This document shows positions 9,792-18,705 of a stretch of 49,033 bases of DNA, piece by piece. Positions within the stretch are counted from its first letter, which is position 1. The number at the start of each line of letters is the position of its first letter. A program made the position numbers and the translations under genes. The notes below the pieces were generated by a model. The model was given only the letters and a program-made list of their open reading frames with translations. It made no database searches and was not told the origin of the DNA. Origin of the DNA: Anaerolineae bacterium (GTDB taxonomy: Bacteria; Chloroflexota; Anaerolineae; B4-G1; SLSP01); the NCBI GenBank assembly GCA_016934645.1, contig JAFGSL010000408.1, forward strand, positions 1 to 49,033. The letters run 5' to 3'.

Positions 9792-9810
9792 GTGGCTGAA
9801 TAGTTTACCC

Positions 9811-10806
9811 TTATCTTATCTTCGCAAGGTTTGGATTGCGCAAGATCGTATCAATGATGCGGTTGGTAAGTGCGGCAGTTTGCCCGGTGCTGGGACATTC
9901 ACCGCGCCCCAACAGCGTATCAACGATGGTTTGGATAAGGGGTTGCTGGATGTGCTGTGGGTTCTCGATGTAAATGCTCTCGGTCTGCCCCCGGCTTTCC
10001 AGTACCACCGGCTCATTGTCGAATGTAGCGTAGTGGATGACGCCAGTTGTCCCCACGATTTCGGTACGGTCCACGCGCTGCTGTGTGCTGAAGTGCCACG
10101 TGCCCGTCCCATGGGCGCCGCTTTCAAACAGCCACGTCGCGCTGACGGTGTCTTCGGCCTCGTAGCACCCGCCCTGGTTGGTGGCGTAGCCTGTCACCAA
10201 CTCGATCGGCCCCAGGAGATACTGGAGCAGGTCGAGGATGTGCGAGCCGAGGTCGCAGAAATAGCCGCAACCCGCGATCTCAGGATCGAGCCGCCAAGGC
10301 TTTGTATCGCTGCAATCCTCCGGCGATGGTGGACGGTGGAGCACGGTGTTCACGCTGCGCACCTCGCCGATCGCGCCTGCATCCAGCCAGGCCTTGACCT
10401 TGAGGAAGCGCGGCAGCATCCGCCGGTAGTACGCCACAAACAGCGGCACACCCGCTTGCGTGCACGCCTGAATCATCGCCTGACATTCTGCGTAGGTACG
10501 GGCCATCGGCTTTTCGACGTACACCGGTTTTCCGGCCTGCGCGACCGCCAGCACGTAATCCTTGTGCGACGACGGTGGCGTAGCGATGTACACGGCGTCG
10601 ACCTCCGGGTCGTTGATCAGCGCATCGGCGTCATTATACCACTTGGGGACACCGTGGCGTTGCGCGTAGTCCCGCGCCAGGTCGCCGTTGCGCCGCATCA
10701 CCGCGACCAACTGCGATCCGTGCGCTTTTTGCAGCGCCGGCCCGCTCTTCACTTCGGTCACATTCCCGCAGCCGATAATGCCCCAGCGGATTGTGTTTGT
10801 CGTCAT
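9811..10806 (-). CDS. Gfo/Idh/MocA family oxidoreductase
   Basis: A 331-residue NAD(P)-dependent dehydrogenase. The Rossmann motif GIIGCGNV is at residues 9-16, the cofactor/catalytic motif VEKPMA follows near residue 95, and the C-terminal domain holds CDLGSHILDLLQYLLG, the conserved D-x-x-x-H pair of the family. The ATG follows an AGGAG ribosome site. Family members oxidise or reduce sugars, inositols and sugar derivatives. It precedes the glycosidase and binding-protein genes on the same strand. It could supply the aldose dehydrogenase step for the pentose route described here, but nothing in the sequence proves this. Its last residues (NLAKIR) are coded by a dispersed repeat. Confidence 0.9.
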   Translation of the reverse strand: MTTNTIRWGIIGCGNVTEVKSGPALQKAHGSQLVAVMRRNGDLARDYAQRHGVPKWYNDADALINDPEVDAVYIATPPSSHKDYVLAVAQAGKPVYVEKPMARTYAECQAMIQACTQAGVPLFVAYYRRMLPRFLKVKAWLDAGAIGEVRSVNTVLHRPPSPEDCSDTKPWRLDPEIAGCGYFCDLGSHILDLLQYLLGPIELVTGYATNQGGCYEAEDTVSATWLFESGAHGTGTWHFSTQQRVDRTEIVGTTGVIHYATFDNEPVVLESRGQTESIYIENPQHIQQPLIQTIVDTLLGRGECPSTGQTAALTNRIIDTILRNPNLAKIR

Positions 10807-10841
10807 TTTACGCTCCTATAGTCTCAGTCATTCTCGCCAGC

Positions 10842-10865
10842 AACGAGTAACCAGTAACCAGTAGC
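10842..10865. repeat. GGTTACTCGTTACT-family repeat, copy 1
   Basis: The complement reads TACTGGTTACTGGTTACTCG. A related copy lies at 14405-14426. Short word repeat of unknown function between the Gfo/Idh and nucleotidyltransferase genes. Confidence 0.6.
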
Positions 10866-10889
10866 GGGTGATGATTGAGTATACGCGGA

Positions 10890-11438
10890 TCACAAGGAAT
10901 TTCGCAATTCGGTGGAATACGCGACGCCGAACTTCTTATGGAGTCGCTCCAGGTCGCGCACCTGTTTGTCCGGCAGTTCGTACCCTGTATGGCACGCCAT
11001 CTGCATTTCTGGGGTATAGCATAGGACGGTCACCCCCGCGATGATACCTCCGCCGGCGAGGTCCTGGCGCTTGAGGATGCGACCCTCGGCATCCCACGCC
11101 GGAATTCCGTTGCCTTCAGCGTCAAGGCGCATCGCGTGCGCATCCACCTCGTCTCCCTCAGCATTTTGCAGGACAAAGGCGGTAGCCGTCTCGACTCCAT
11201 GTGCGTCGACGGTCCCAATGTTCTCTTCCCAAAGATAGCCAAATTCATAACCGTCGTGACTCAGAAGCTCGCGCATACGACCTACGTCGTCTACCAGCAT
11301 AATCACGTCGAGGTCTTTGTGGGGCCGAGTCTGTTCGCCGAGCAAGGCGTCAATCCCCCATCCACCCACCAGCCAGACTTGGATATTGTTTTCCAAAAGG
11401 CGTTGGTAAATACGAATCGCTTCTTCAGCCGTAATCAT
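10890..11438 (-). CDS. LinA/AadA2-like nucleotidyltransferase domain protein
   Basis: A 182-residue protein with the nucleotidyltransferase signature VGGWGIDALLG followed by HKDLDVIM; the Asp pair in DLD is expected to bind metal. Similar proteins adenylylate lincosamides or aminoglycosides, but many family members have no known substrate. The ATG at 11438 follows GAAAGGGG; a longer frame begins inside the next gene and is rejected. It lies 10 bases after the DUF4091 gene and is likely its operon partner. Context does not suggest drug resistance. Confidence 0.75.
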   Translation of the reverse strand: MITAEEAIRIYQRLLENNIQVWLVGGWGIDALLGEQTRPHKDLDVIMLVDDVGRMRELLSHDGYEFGYLWEENIGTVDAHGVETATAFVLQNAEGDEVDAHAMRLDAEGNGIPAWDAEGRILKRQDLAGGGIIAGVTVLCYTPEMQMACHTGYELPDKQVRDLERLHKKFGVAYSTELRNSL

Positions 11439-11448
11439 TGCACCCCTT

Positions 11449-14376
11449 TCAATTCCGCATGACCAGCGGTAAGTATACCTCAAAGCTCGGCCAATAGGCA
11501 TTGTTGGACAGTCCAAGCCACGCGCCGCTGGCATCCTGTGACTTGAGCGCGAAGTAGACGGTCCCGCCCGCATAGTGCACGTGCGCGGTGAAGGTGTCCG
11601 TGCTGCCCGGCAGGCTATCGCTGATGACGGTCGCCGCCGCCCAGGTTCCGTCGGTGATGAACGTGGACGAATAGCGCAGCGTCGTCGTGACGACCTGCGG
11701 CAGGGGCGTCCAGCAAAGGTGGGCGGTGAGCGAGCCTGTTTCGGTCAGGACATCGATGATGCGCAGATTGTCCACGGCGGGTAGACTCACGGTGATGTAG
11801 TCCGGTTTGACCTCTTCATCGCTGCCACTCGCATCGATCACCACCAGGCTGACAGTGTAGACACCTGGCGTAGTGTAGATGTGTGTGGGATTCTGTTCCA
11901 GGCTATCCGTCGTTCCGTTATTGTCGAAGTCCCATGCCCACGCCGTTGGCCCGTCGTTGGTTGAGGTGTCGGTAAAGTGAACGGTGAGCGGGGCGTCGCC
12001 GGAAGTCACGTCCGCGGTGAAGGCGGCGGTCGGCCCAGCGGTTTCGATGTCGAGGTAATTGAGCATCGTGTACTCGTCGAAAATGCCCATCGCCATCGTC
12101 AGTTTGTTGTCGGTGACGGTGACGCGCTGGGTGCGGACGATGTATGGGCTGGTTGCCTCGTTGTTGACGAAGACGACGCCTTCGATGGCGATGTAGTTGT
12201 GAGCATACGTTCGCCCCTCCCAGCCCACAGAGACGGTGATATCGTAATCGCCGTTGGGTAGGTCGAACTCGAAGGTGGAGGGACGGCCCCAATCCGAGTA
12301 GAGGATGCTGCGCTGCAAGACGTTCGGGCCGCTGCTCAGATAGCGCGTTATCCAGTTGACGTCGGAAGGCGCGTACCAGCCATATCCGGCAGTGGCGCTG
12401 TAATCCGCGCTGCCGATCTTCATATATGTGTGATTGTTGACGATGAGCGGGTCGGCGGCTGGCTCTCCGGCAGGGTCTTGAAAGTTGATGTAGTAGTTGC
12501 CGGGTGGCCCCTCCGCGCGAGGGTGCGTGGGCGGCGGTGTGATGTCGGGGATTGTGGCGATCTCGCCGCCGTTCTTCAGCCCGATGAGACGGCGCAGGTT
12601 GTACATAAACTCGCTGTTGCGCGTGTAGCTCGTTAGCCCGGTGATGATTTTGTCTGCCTGCGCATCGGCGGCGTTGGTCACGTCCACCTGCGGCTGCCCG
12701 CCGCCGAGGACGTAGAGGTATTCGTAGTCCTCGAAGCCGTCGCGCAGCATCTCCAGGCGGATCGAGGGGACGAGTCGATGCCCGTTGGAGCCGTAGGGGA
12801 TGGGGGTATTGCTTACGGAAGGCGGGTAGAACAGGAAGGTGTTGCCGTTCTGCCCATAGGTCATCGGATCCGTCCAGGGATTCTGGCTCCAATTGTTGAT
12901 GGCGTAGTAAGCGATGCCGCGCACGCGGTACTTCCACAGGAACCAGCCGGTGAACTTGCCCTCAATGGCGGGATGGTCCAGCGTGATGGGGTTGAAGTAG
13001 GGCGGGCGTGTGCCGTGCAGGAAGTAGATCCACGTCGTCTCGTCATAGTCGCGCTCACGGGCATGGGAGATGGTGGGGTTGTAGTTGTTCAGCACCGGCA
13101 GCCAGATGTCGATGTGCGCGCCGGGCTGATCGTAGATTTCCGGTTTTGGCTCCTCGGAGACCATCAGCTTGAGATCTGGCGCGGCTTGATGGCTATATTG
13201 AGAATACCATGCCACCGCATCATAATCTGCTTGATCCTGTGGTTCGTTGGCGAAGTAGTGATAGGCCTTGTCGAGATCGCCGTGGCTATTGAGATAGTTC
13301 TGCATCGCGGTTACGTAGGTGAGCCACGCCGTGTTGTAGGCCGAGGTGGGATTTTGCAGCCAGTCGCTCGCGCTGCGCGTGATGCCGCAGAATGTAGACG
13401 GTCGCTGGTCGGCGGACGGGTCGTTGTGCGCAAAGCCCGCCGCCGTGAACGAAGGGAAGCCCGCCCCTTCGTTGAACGGCTGTGTAAACTCTCCGTCGAG
13501 CAAGCCTGTTCCGTCGAGGTAGCGCTCCGCCAGCAGGTCATAGCCCCAGATGCCGTGCGGATCGGAGAGGGTGTGCGTGTTGCAGTCGTAGTCGATGAAT
13601 GGGTTGGCGAACGTGCCGCCGCCGGTCAGTCCGCCGGGCCAGAGCGGGCTGATGGGCGTCAGCCGGTGGTCGATGAAGTACTGCTTGATGCCATCGACGT
13701 ACATCCAGTATTCCGTATCCGTGCCGGGGACGCTGTAGGCACTTAGGAAGATCTGGTGCGAGTAGTTCATCTGCGATTCGACGTGGAGTTCGTCGGGGAT
13801 GGCGAAGTTGAAGACGTGGAGCGTCACCGGGATCGCCACGCCGCCGACGGTCATAGTGGTGGTGTAATCGCCGGACGCGACGCCCGCTGGAACGAAGACG
13901 CTGAACCAGAACGCCGTGTTCTCGCCAGCGGTCAACGCTACGCTGGCGTTGTTGGCAAGCGGCCACAGCGGATCGGGATACGGGCCGGTGCGTCCCAGGC
14001 TGTCGGTCGTCTCATCCAGATAGACGTACTTGACCTGATAGAGTTCGACGGTGATCCCGCTGCCGAAACTGCCCATATTGACGGTGACGTTGCCCGACGC
14101 CGCCGGTTTGACGACGATTTGGAACGGCTCAAACTCGTTGCGGGCCGCGTAGACTTTGACCCCACTGCCGGTCATGGTGGGCGCGACAGCGTCCTTGAAG
14201 ACTCGCTCGCTCGGTGTCGTCGTCCAGAACTGGTAGGCGCTGGTGGATTGTGTGAGGGTGTAGGTGTAGTCTTCCCAATCGTCGCTGGGTGCTGCGATGC
14301 CGGGCGACGACGGCGGGATGACGATAAGTGCGGCGATACCACACATCATCAGAAGACTACGGATTGTGGCCTTCAT
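11449..14376 (-). CDS. Secreted DUF4091/PKD glycoside hydrolase-like protein
   Basis: A 975-residue exported protein. A signal peptide (ending near GIAAPS) is followed by a beta-sandwich, a TIM-barrel-like DUF4091 region (about 180-600, with HYFANEPQDQADYD and the aromatic segments KFTGWFLWKYRVRG and YYAINNWSQNPW), a malectin/CBM-like module (about 650-800), a PKD domain (about 805-880, WAWDFDNNG and NPTHIYTTPG) and an FN3-like module. It ends in FEVYLPLVMRN, a motif shared with the giant protein ending at 36573. The start is the ATG at 14376 after GGGGGAGAG. DUF4091 proteins are probable polysaccharide-degrading enzymes without an assigned substrate. It sits after GT2 and MFS genes. Confidence 0.85.
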   Translation of the reverse strand: MKATIRSLLMMCGIAALIVIPPSSPGIAAPSDDWEDYTYTLTQSTSAYQFWTTTPSERVFKDAVAPTMTGSGVKVYAARNEFEPFQIVVKPAASGNVTVNMGSFGSGITVELYQVKYVYLDETTDSLGRTGPYPDPLWPLANNASVALTAGENTAFWFSVFVPAGVASGDYTTTMTVGGVAIPVTLHVFNFAIPDELHVESQMNYSHQIFLSAYSVPGTDTEYWMYVDGIKQYFIDHRLTPISPLWPGGLTGGGTFANPFIDYDCNTHTLSDPHGIWGYDLLAERYLDGTGLLDGEFTQPFNEGAGFPSFTAAGFAHNDPSADQRPSTFCGITRSASDWLQNPTSAYNTAWLTYVTAMQNYLNSHGDLDKAYHYFANEPQDQADYDAVAWYSQYSHQAAPDLKLMVSEEPKPEIYDQPGAHIDIWLPVLNNYNPTISHARERDYDETTWIYFLHGTRPPYFNPITLDHPAIEGKFTGWFLWKYRVRGIAYYAINNWSQNPWTDPMTYGQNGNTFLFYPPSVSNTPIPYGSNGHRLVPSIRLEMLRDGFEDYEYLYVLGGGQPQVDVTNAADAQADKIITGLTSYTRNSEFMYNLRRLIGLKNGGEIATIPDITPPPTHPRAEGPPGNYYINFQDPAGEPAADPLIVNNHTYMKIGSADYSATAGYGWYAPSDVNWITRYLSSGPNVLQRSILYSDWGRPSTFEFDLPNGDYDITVSVGWEGRTYAHNYIAIEGVVFVNNEATSPYIVRTQRVTVTDNKLTMAMGIFDEYTMLNYLDIETAGPTAAFTADVTSGDAPLTVHFTDTSTNDGPTAWAWDFDNNGTTDSLEQNPTHIYTTPGVYTVSLVVIDASGSDEEVKPDYITVSLPAVDNLRIIDVLTETGSLTAHLCWTPLPQVVTTTLRYSSTFITDGTWAAATVISDSLPGSTDTFTAHVHYAGGTVYFALKSQDASGAWLGLSNNAYWPSFEVYLPLVMRN

Positions 14377-14404
14377 ATTGTCTCTCCCCCTCAAAATGGT
14401 TGCT

Positions 14405-14426
14405 GGTTACTCGTTACTCTTTACTC
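14405..14426. repeat. GGTTACTCGTTACT-family repeat, copy 2
   Basis: Overlaps the MFS stop codon (14414-14416) and codes its last residues (MSKE). Related to 10842-10865. Confidence 0.6.
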
Positions 14427-15700
14427 ATTTCCGCTTGCTTCCCTTCTTTGCCGCGCAGGAACATCACGAAGGCGACGAGCCGCACGCCCGTACCAATCCC
14501 CAACGCTGCCGGGATGCCGATGACGTTGGACAGGCCCGTGCTGATGAGTGGCGCGCTCATCGCTAGGGCATTCTGTGCGCTTTGATCCACGGAGATAAAG
14601 GTCGCGCTGTGTTGCGGGGGCACGGTCTTCATCAGTTCATCGAAGAAGACTAGGTTCATGCCGGCCTGGAAGATGCCCGCGATGCCCGCGTAGATGACCA
14701 GCATCCACGGCAGCCGTGTGATGGCGGTCAGTGCCGGATAAAGCCCTAGCGCCAACGTCGTGCTCAGCAGGATGAAGCGTGAGCCGCGTTTGCGATGCTG
14801 CTGCGTCCACAGCGAGTAGCCAATCAGCAAGACGAAGCTCTGCATCGTGACGATGGCGCTGATCCAGGCGTCGCTCGCCTTCACCACGCGCACGTAGTAC
14901 AGCGTGAAAAGCGGACCGACGAGGGTGGAGCCAAAAATGTAGATGAGGCGCTTGACGGACATCGCGATGAAGGGCCGTTCAGAAAACACCAGGCGCACGT
15001 CGCGTTTGAGCTGTTGGAACAGCGGCGTCTTGTCGCCCACCGCGTCGACGTTGAGCGGCGGGACCTGCATCCGGCTGGAAAAGCGGAAACTGACCAAGCC
15101 ACCCATCGAGAAGAGCAAAAAAACGATGGCGTAGTTCAGCGGAAAGGTGATCCGGTCGAGAAGTTGCCCGGCGAGCATCGTCATAATGGCCGAGGTCAGC
15201 CCCAGAATTGACCAGCGGCGACTCATCAGCGCGTAGCGGCCTTCCGGCCCGGCGATGGCGTTCATCACCACCGTGAAGGCGACGCTGAGGATGGCTTGCG
15301 GCACGCTCGCCAGCGCCCAGATCACGAGCATGGCGATGATGGTCGCCTTCTGTGGCAGGATCAGCGCCATCAGCCCGGTGAGCGTGTAAGCCGAGAAGAC
15401 GATCAGCCGCACGCGGCTGTACCACGGCACGATGTTCGACCTGGTTTGCAGGAACCGCCCGATGATGAGTCCCAGAAACAGCCCGGTGAAGCCCGGCATC
15501 GCGCTCAGCAACCCTACCTGGAAGTTCGTCCCGCCGAGACGGGTGAGGAAGACCGCCAGGAACGGCGCTGCGCCGTTGACCAATCCCACGCCCAGGGCGT
15601 CCATTTGGGTGTAGAAGAAGTTCTGGCGTTGTGTAGGCGTCAGCCCTGGTGGGATGCTAAAGACGTCGATGCGTCTGAGTAGGTGTATAATTTTGTGCAT
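14414..15700 (-). CDS. MFS transporter
   Basis: A 428-residue major facilitator superfamily permease with about twelve hydrophobic segments. The start is taken at the ATG ending at 15700 (MHKIIHLLRR), 16 bases after the end of the GT2-like gene. A longer frame would overlap that gene. No strong ribosome site is seen, which suggests coupling with the gene upstream. It has no substrate-defining motif I can name. Position between a glycosyltransferase-like gene and a secreted glycan-active protein suggests sugar transport, an inference. Confidence 0.85.
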   Translation of the reverse strand: MHKIIHLLRRIDVFSIPPGLTPTQRQNFFYTQMDALGVGLVNGAAPFLAVFLTRLGGTNFQVGLLSAMPGFTGLFLGLIIGRFLQTRSNIVPWYSRVRLIVFSAYTLTGLMALILPQKATIIAMLVIWALASVPQAILSVAFTVVMNAIAGPEGRYALMSRRWSILGLTSAIMTMLAGQLLDRITFPLNYAIVFLLFSMGGLVSFRFSSRMQVPPLNVDAVGDKTPLFQQLKRDVRLVFSERPFIAMSVKRLIYIFGSTLVGPLFTLYYVRVVKASDAWISAIVTMQSFVLLIGYSLWTQQHRKRGSRFILLSTTLALGLYPALTAITRLPWMLVIYAGIAGIFQAGMNLVFFDELMKTVPPQHSATFISVDQSAQNALAMSAPLISTGLSNVIGIPAALGIGTGVRLVAFVMFLRGKEGKQAEMSKE

Positions 15701-15716
15701 TGTTGTAGGTGCAATC

Positions 15717-16760
15717 CTACACGAATAACGGCTGAAGTCCAGTCGTTTCATCGCTTGCTTGCGCGAACGCCTCGCCGATGTAATGCCGGACCTGCTCCAC
15801 TTGTTCTTTCCCCTGGGGGACGATGGTAGTGAGCAGCAGGCGTGGTGCGTGATTCGCCAGCCATTGGGCGACGAAAGGGTAGGGGATGCCGAGCCGCTTG
15901 CAGCCCCAGATGATCATGTCCGCCGTGGCGCGCGCCTGATTGAGCTTGCCGAAGTGCGTCACCGGCTGCTCGTTGAACGTGCTGCGGTTGACCACGCCCA
16001 GCCGTGCTCCGCTTTCCAGCGCCTCGATGGACATCACAGTCTCGCAGGCGTGGCGGTAATACGCCGTATCTGAGACGCCAGCCTGGCGTGTATCGGTATT
16101 AAAGACTGCCTCAGCGGTCGCCCGGCTGAATAGCTTGTACCCCGACTGGAAATCTGGGGTTTCGTCGAGCAGCGTGGCATATTCCAGCCGCAACGGATTG
16201 TCGGTCACAGTGGCGTGATAGTGGAGCGCGTCGAGCAGAACGCGGTCAGCCAACGCCTCCAACTCGCCGCGTACAAACCCCATCGGGCGGTGCAGCGAGA
16301 TGCGCCGCCCCAACACCATCACGCGACCGTCGCGGTCGCCGTCGTCGCCGGTCTGCGTGCGGATGTGATCGGCGGCGCGCACGAAGTTGAGCAGCTCATT
16401 GGCGAAGTGGTCGCCGTCCTGATCGACGACGGCGATATACGTCAAGTCTGGGTTGTCCAGCAGCATTCGCGCGCCATGCATCGCGCCCCACAGTTTGCCA
16501 CGATTGTCCGGTACGACGCACAACGATACGCCGTACTCAGCCGACAGTCGTTGCGCAACATTTACGCCGCAGTCCACACCGTCCACGCTCAAGCAGATGG
16601 CAGCGGGATCGGCAACTTGCATACAATACGAGGCGACAGTCTCTTGGAGTAACGCCGCATCGGGAGTGGTTTCCGTTTGTTGCGGCAGATAGACGGGGAT
16701 GACGACACCCGTGTTGTGTCGCAGCCGGGCGAGCGTCTGGTGAAATGAGGATGAAGTCAT
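15717..16760 (-). CDS. GT2-like glycosyltransferase
   Basis: A 347-residue protein with a GT-A-like nucleotide-sugar domain: VVIPVYLPQQ near the start, a conserved SVDG/VPDNRGKLWGAMHGAR region, and the acidic VVDQDGDH at 111-118 in the position of the metal-binding DxD. The C-terminal half (PDFQSGYKLFSRATAEA, YYRHACETVM) resembles the acceptor part of family 2 enzymes. No membrane helix is evident. Its ATG follows AAGGA. It heads a row of four genes (GT2, MFS, DUF4091, nucleotidyltransferase). Donor and acceptor unknown. Confidence 0.7.
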   Translation of the reverse strand: MTSSSFHQTLARLRHNTGVVIPVYLPQQTETTPDAALLQETVASYCMQVADPAAICLSVDGVDCGVNVAQRLSAEYGVSLCVVPDNRGKLWGAMHGARMLLDNPDLTYIAVVDQDGDHFANELLNFVRAADHIRTQTGDDGDRDGRVMVLGRRISLHRPMGFVRGELEALADRVLLDALHYHATVTDNPLRLEYATLLDETPDFQSGYKLFSRATAEAVFNTDTRQAGVSDTAYYRHACETVMSIEALESGARLGVVNRSTFNEQPVTHFGKLNQARATADMIIWGCKRLGIPYPFVAQWLANHAPRLLLTTIVPQGKEQVEQVRHYIGEAFAQASDETTGLQPLFV

Positions 16761-16807
16761 TCTGTATCCTTGAATTTGTTATCAGGTGAGAAAAATCCAG
16801 ACGGGAC

Positions 16808-16864
16808 TAACAAGATTGACAGGATGAAAAGAAAAATCCCGCAAATCCTGTTAATCCTGTCCAA
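16808..16864. repeat. GATTAACAGGAT-family palindrome
   Basis: Imperfect inverted repeat with arms around 16810-16825 and 16844-16862 (about 12 of 14 core bases pair). It is the same family as 48423-48489, with a weaker half-copy near 1321. It lies between the sugar isomerase stop and the GT2 start and could act as a terminator. Confidence 0.7.
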
Positions 16865-16870
16865 TTCTCT

Positions 16871-17746
16871 CTACCCAGCCATGCGGACGAATCGCCGCAG
16901 GTTCTCTAGCCCGATTTTGATTCCGCGGAGCGGTTCTTCGATCCCTTCGAACTCGATGGAGAGCACGCCGTCGTAGTTAGCTTTCTTCATCAGGCGCAGG
17001 CATTGCACGACAGGGACGTTCCCATGGCCGACGATCGCGCCGCGCAAGTAATTCCCGCCGCGCGACTGGAACCACCCTTCGCCGGGATTTGGCTCGTTCC
17101 CCGATTTGACGTGGAAGTCCTTGGCGTGGACGTGGAAGGCGTAGGGCATCAACCTCCCCAGCGCGGCGGTCGGGTCTTCGTCCACGCAGAGGAAGTTGCC
17201 CATATCGATGAGGACGCCGAAGTTGGGATGGCCTACGCCGTTGACCAGTTTCTCCACCCGCTCGCTGTCCTGCGCGAAGAAGCCGTGGTTTTCCACCATC
17301 GTCTTGATGCCCAGGTCGGCGGCGAACTCTGTGACGGCGCGGCAGCCGTTGATGAGCGTGGGCAGCGCGTCGTCGAAGCCTCGCGGCCCGACGTGATCCG
17401 CGGTGAAGCCCCACGCGGCGTCGTGGCGCATGCCGGGTACGCCGAGAATCTGCGCGACGCGCACTTCGTCCTTCAGGCGCTCGACTTCCACCTGCCAATC
17501 TCCCCCACTTCCATTAAGGAAGTCCGCACCGATGGTGTAGTTGGCAATCTCGATGCCCACACGGTCGCATTCCGCCCTCACCTGTGGTGCGAAGCCGAGC
17601 GGTGTCTCGCCCGCCGGCAGGTGAAACGTCGAGAACTCGATCACGTCGAAGCCCATCTCCTTGGCTTTGGCGATCACGTCAAGCTGACTTATCGCCCCGT
17701 CGCGCACCAAACGATGGAAACTGTAGGAACTGACACCGATTTTCAT
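16871..17746 (-). CDS. Sugar phosphate isomerase/epimerase-like TIM barrel
   Basis: A 291-residue AP-endonuclease-2/xylose-isomerase-like barrel. Metal ligands are visible in MVENHGFF (Glu), LIDMGNFL (Asp), HVHAKDFH (His) and VLSIEFEG (Glu), all in the expected order. This family includes IolE, IolI and tagatose epimerases as well as many unassigned sugar isomerases. The ATG follows AAGGAGG. It sits just downstream of an amidohydrolase on the same strand. Substrate unknown, likely a keto-sugar or inositol derivative. Confidence 0.85.
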   Translation of the reverse strand: MKIGVSSYSFHRLVRDGAISQLDVIAKAKEMGFDVIEFSTFHLPAGETPLGFAPQVRAECDRVGIEIANYTIGADFLNGSGGDWQVEVERLKDEVRVAQILGVPGMRHDAAWGFTADHVGPRGFDDALPTLINGCRAVTEFAADLGIKTMVENHGFFAQDSERVEKLVNGVGHPNFGVLIDMGNFLCVDEDPTAALGRLMPYAFHVHAKDFHVKSGNEPNPGEGWFQSRGGNYLRGAIVGHGNVPVVQCLRLMKKANYDGVLSIEFEGIEEPLRGIKIGLENLRRFVRMAG

Positions 17747-17770
17747 GTAGTTTCCTCCTTGTGAAAAGTG

Positions 17771-17840
17771 AATCGCGAATCTGCACCATTCTTCACGAAT
17801 GGGAAAACTAGATTGGTGTAGATTCGTGAAGATTCGTGGT
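17771..17840. repeat. AATCTTCACGAAT-family repeat, copy 1
   Basis: Left arm about 17774-17801 and right arm 17811-17840 are imperfect reverse complements. The right arm is translated as the last ten residues (TTNLHESTPI) of the amidohydrolase and supplies its stop context. A second copy lies at 35527-35620. Confidence 0.7.
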
Positions 17841-18674
17841 AAAACTCTGGCCTAAGAACCGCTTCAGATTCTCGCCGAAGACATTATTCACCGTTGTTTC
17901 ATCCACCCCGATCTCCGTGAAGATAGCGCGGTCGCGCTCGATCCAGGTACGCGCGTAGTCCGGATTGTACTGATTGGCGTGATTGTCGCTGCCGAAGAGG
18001 ACATTGTGCGCTACGTTGTAGCCCACGCTGAAGAGCCGGGTCAGCGCATCACAGCGGTAGATGGGCGGCGTGCCGGGCGTCGTGTCGATGAACATCTCCA
18101 CATCACTGTCTGCGGTGGCATCGTCCCAGCGGCGCATCGCAGACCGGAACTTGCCGTAGACGGCGATGCACTCATCGGTCCAGGGCCATGAGATGTGCGC
18201 CAGCGCGAACCGCAAGCCTTTGATGTCCAGCAGCGCCTCGAAGTTGGCGGGGCGGTTGTGCGGCGACGAGGGTTTGCCGTCCCACAGGATGCCGGAGTGA
18301 AAGAGGATGGGGCGACCGGCGTCGGCGATGGCCTGATACGTGCGCATCGCGCGGGGATTGCCGGGATCGTGGGTGGAGCAGATGACCTTGAATCCGGCGA
18401 CACCCTTGCCCACGGCGAGGTCGACCTGCTTCAGCGCGTCCGTCTCCGTAGGGTCGATCCAGTAGAAGGGATACAGGTTCGGTCCGGCGTCGCACCAGAA
18501 CAGGACTTTCTCCAGCCGCTCAAGGGGCGATGCCGTGTGGATTGCCCCAGCAAAACACGCTGGGGCGGGTGAGAGCAAGATGCCACCGTCTACCCCCGCT
18601 GCCCGGAGCCGCTGCACGAAATCACCCCGATCTTCTGGGCCATTGTCAATGTGAATGTGTCCGTCAAGAATCAT
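17808..18674 (-). CDS. Amidohydrolase family (PF04909-like) protein
   Basis: A 288-residue metal-dependent hydrolase or decarboxylase-like TIM barrel. The metal-binding HIHID motif is at residues 6-10; a GFKVICSTHDPG strand, an ALAHISWPW strand with His, and FGSDNHANQY with Asp near the end complete the usual set. It begins at an ATG after AAGGGGG. The last ten residues look repeat-derived and the family core ends around LKRFLG. It lies between the GNAT gene and the sugar isomerase. Substrate unknown; lactone hydrolysis is one possibility in a sugar-acid context. Confidence 0.8.
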   Translation of the reverse strand: MILDGHIHIDNGPEDRGDFVQRLRAAGVDGGILLSPAPACFAGAIHTASPLERLEKVLFWCDAGPNLYPFYWIDPTETDALKQVDLAVGKGVAGFKVICSTHDPGNPRAMRTYQAIADAGRPILFHSGILWDGKPSSPHNRPANFEALLDIKGLRFALAHISWPWTDECIAVYGKFRSAMRRWDDATADSDVEMFIDTTPGTPPIYRCDALTRLFSVGYNVAHNVLFGSDNHANQYNPDYARTWIERDRAIFTEIGVDETTVNNVFGENLKRFLGQSFTTNLHESTPI

Positions 18675-18705
18675 AGAAAAGCCCCCTTAAACATCGCAAG
18701 ACGTA

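Noticed and set aside
9811..10806. Xylose or arabinose dehydrogenase of the Weimberg pathway
   Set aside because: Family and distance allow it, but no residue pattern specifies a pentose; left as an unassigned oxidoreductase.
9589..10821. Open frame of 410 codons opposite the Gfo/Idh gene
   Set aside because: It is antisense to a well-supported gene, with no family features; it is a codon-bias shadow.
10890..11438. Lincosamide or aminoglycoside resistance gene
   Set aside because: The fold matches, but family members have diverse roles and the neighbours are glycan genes.
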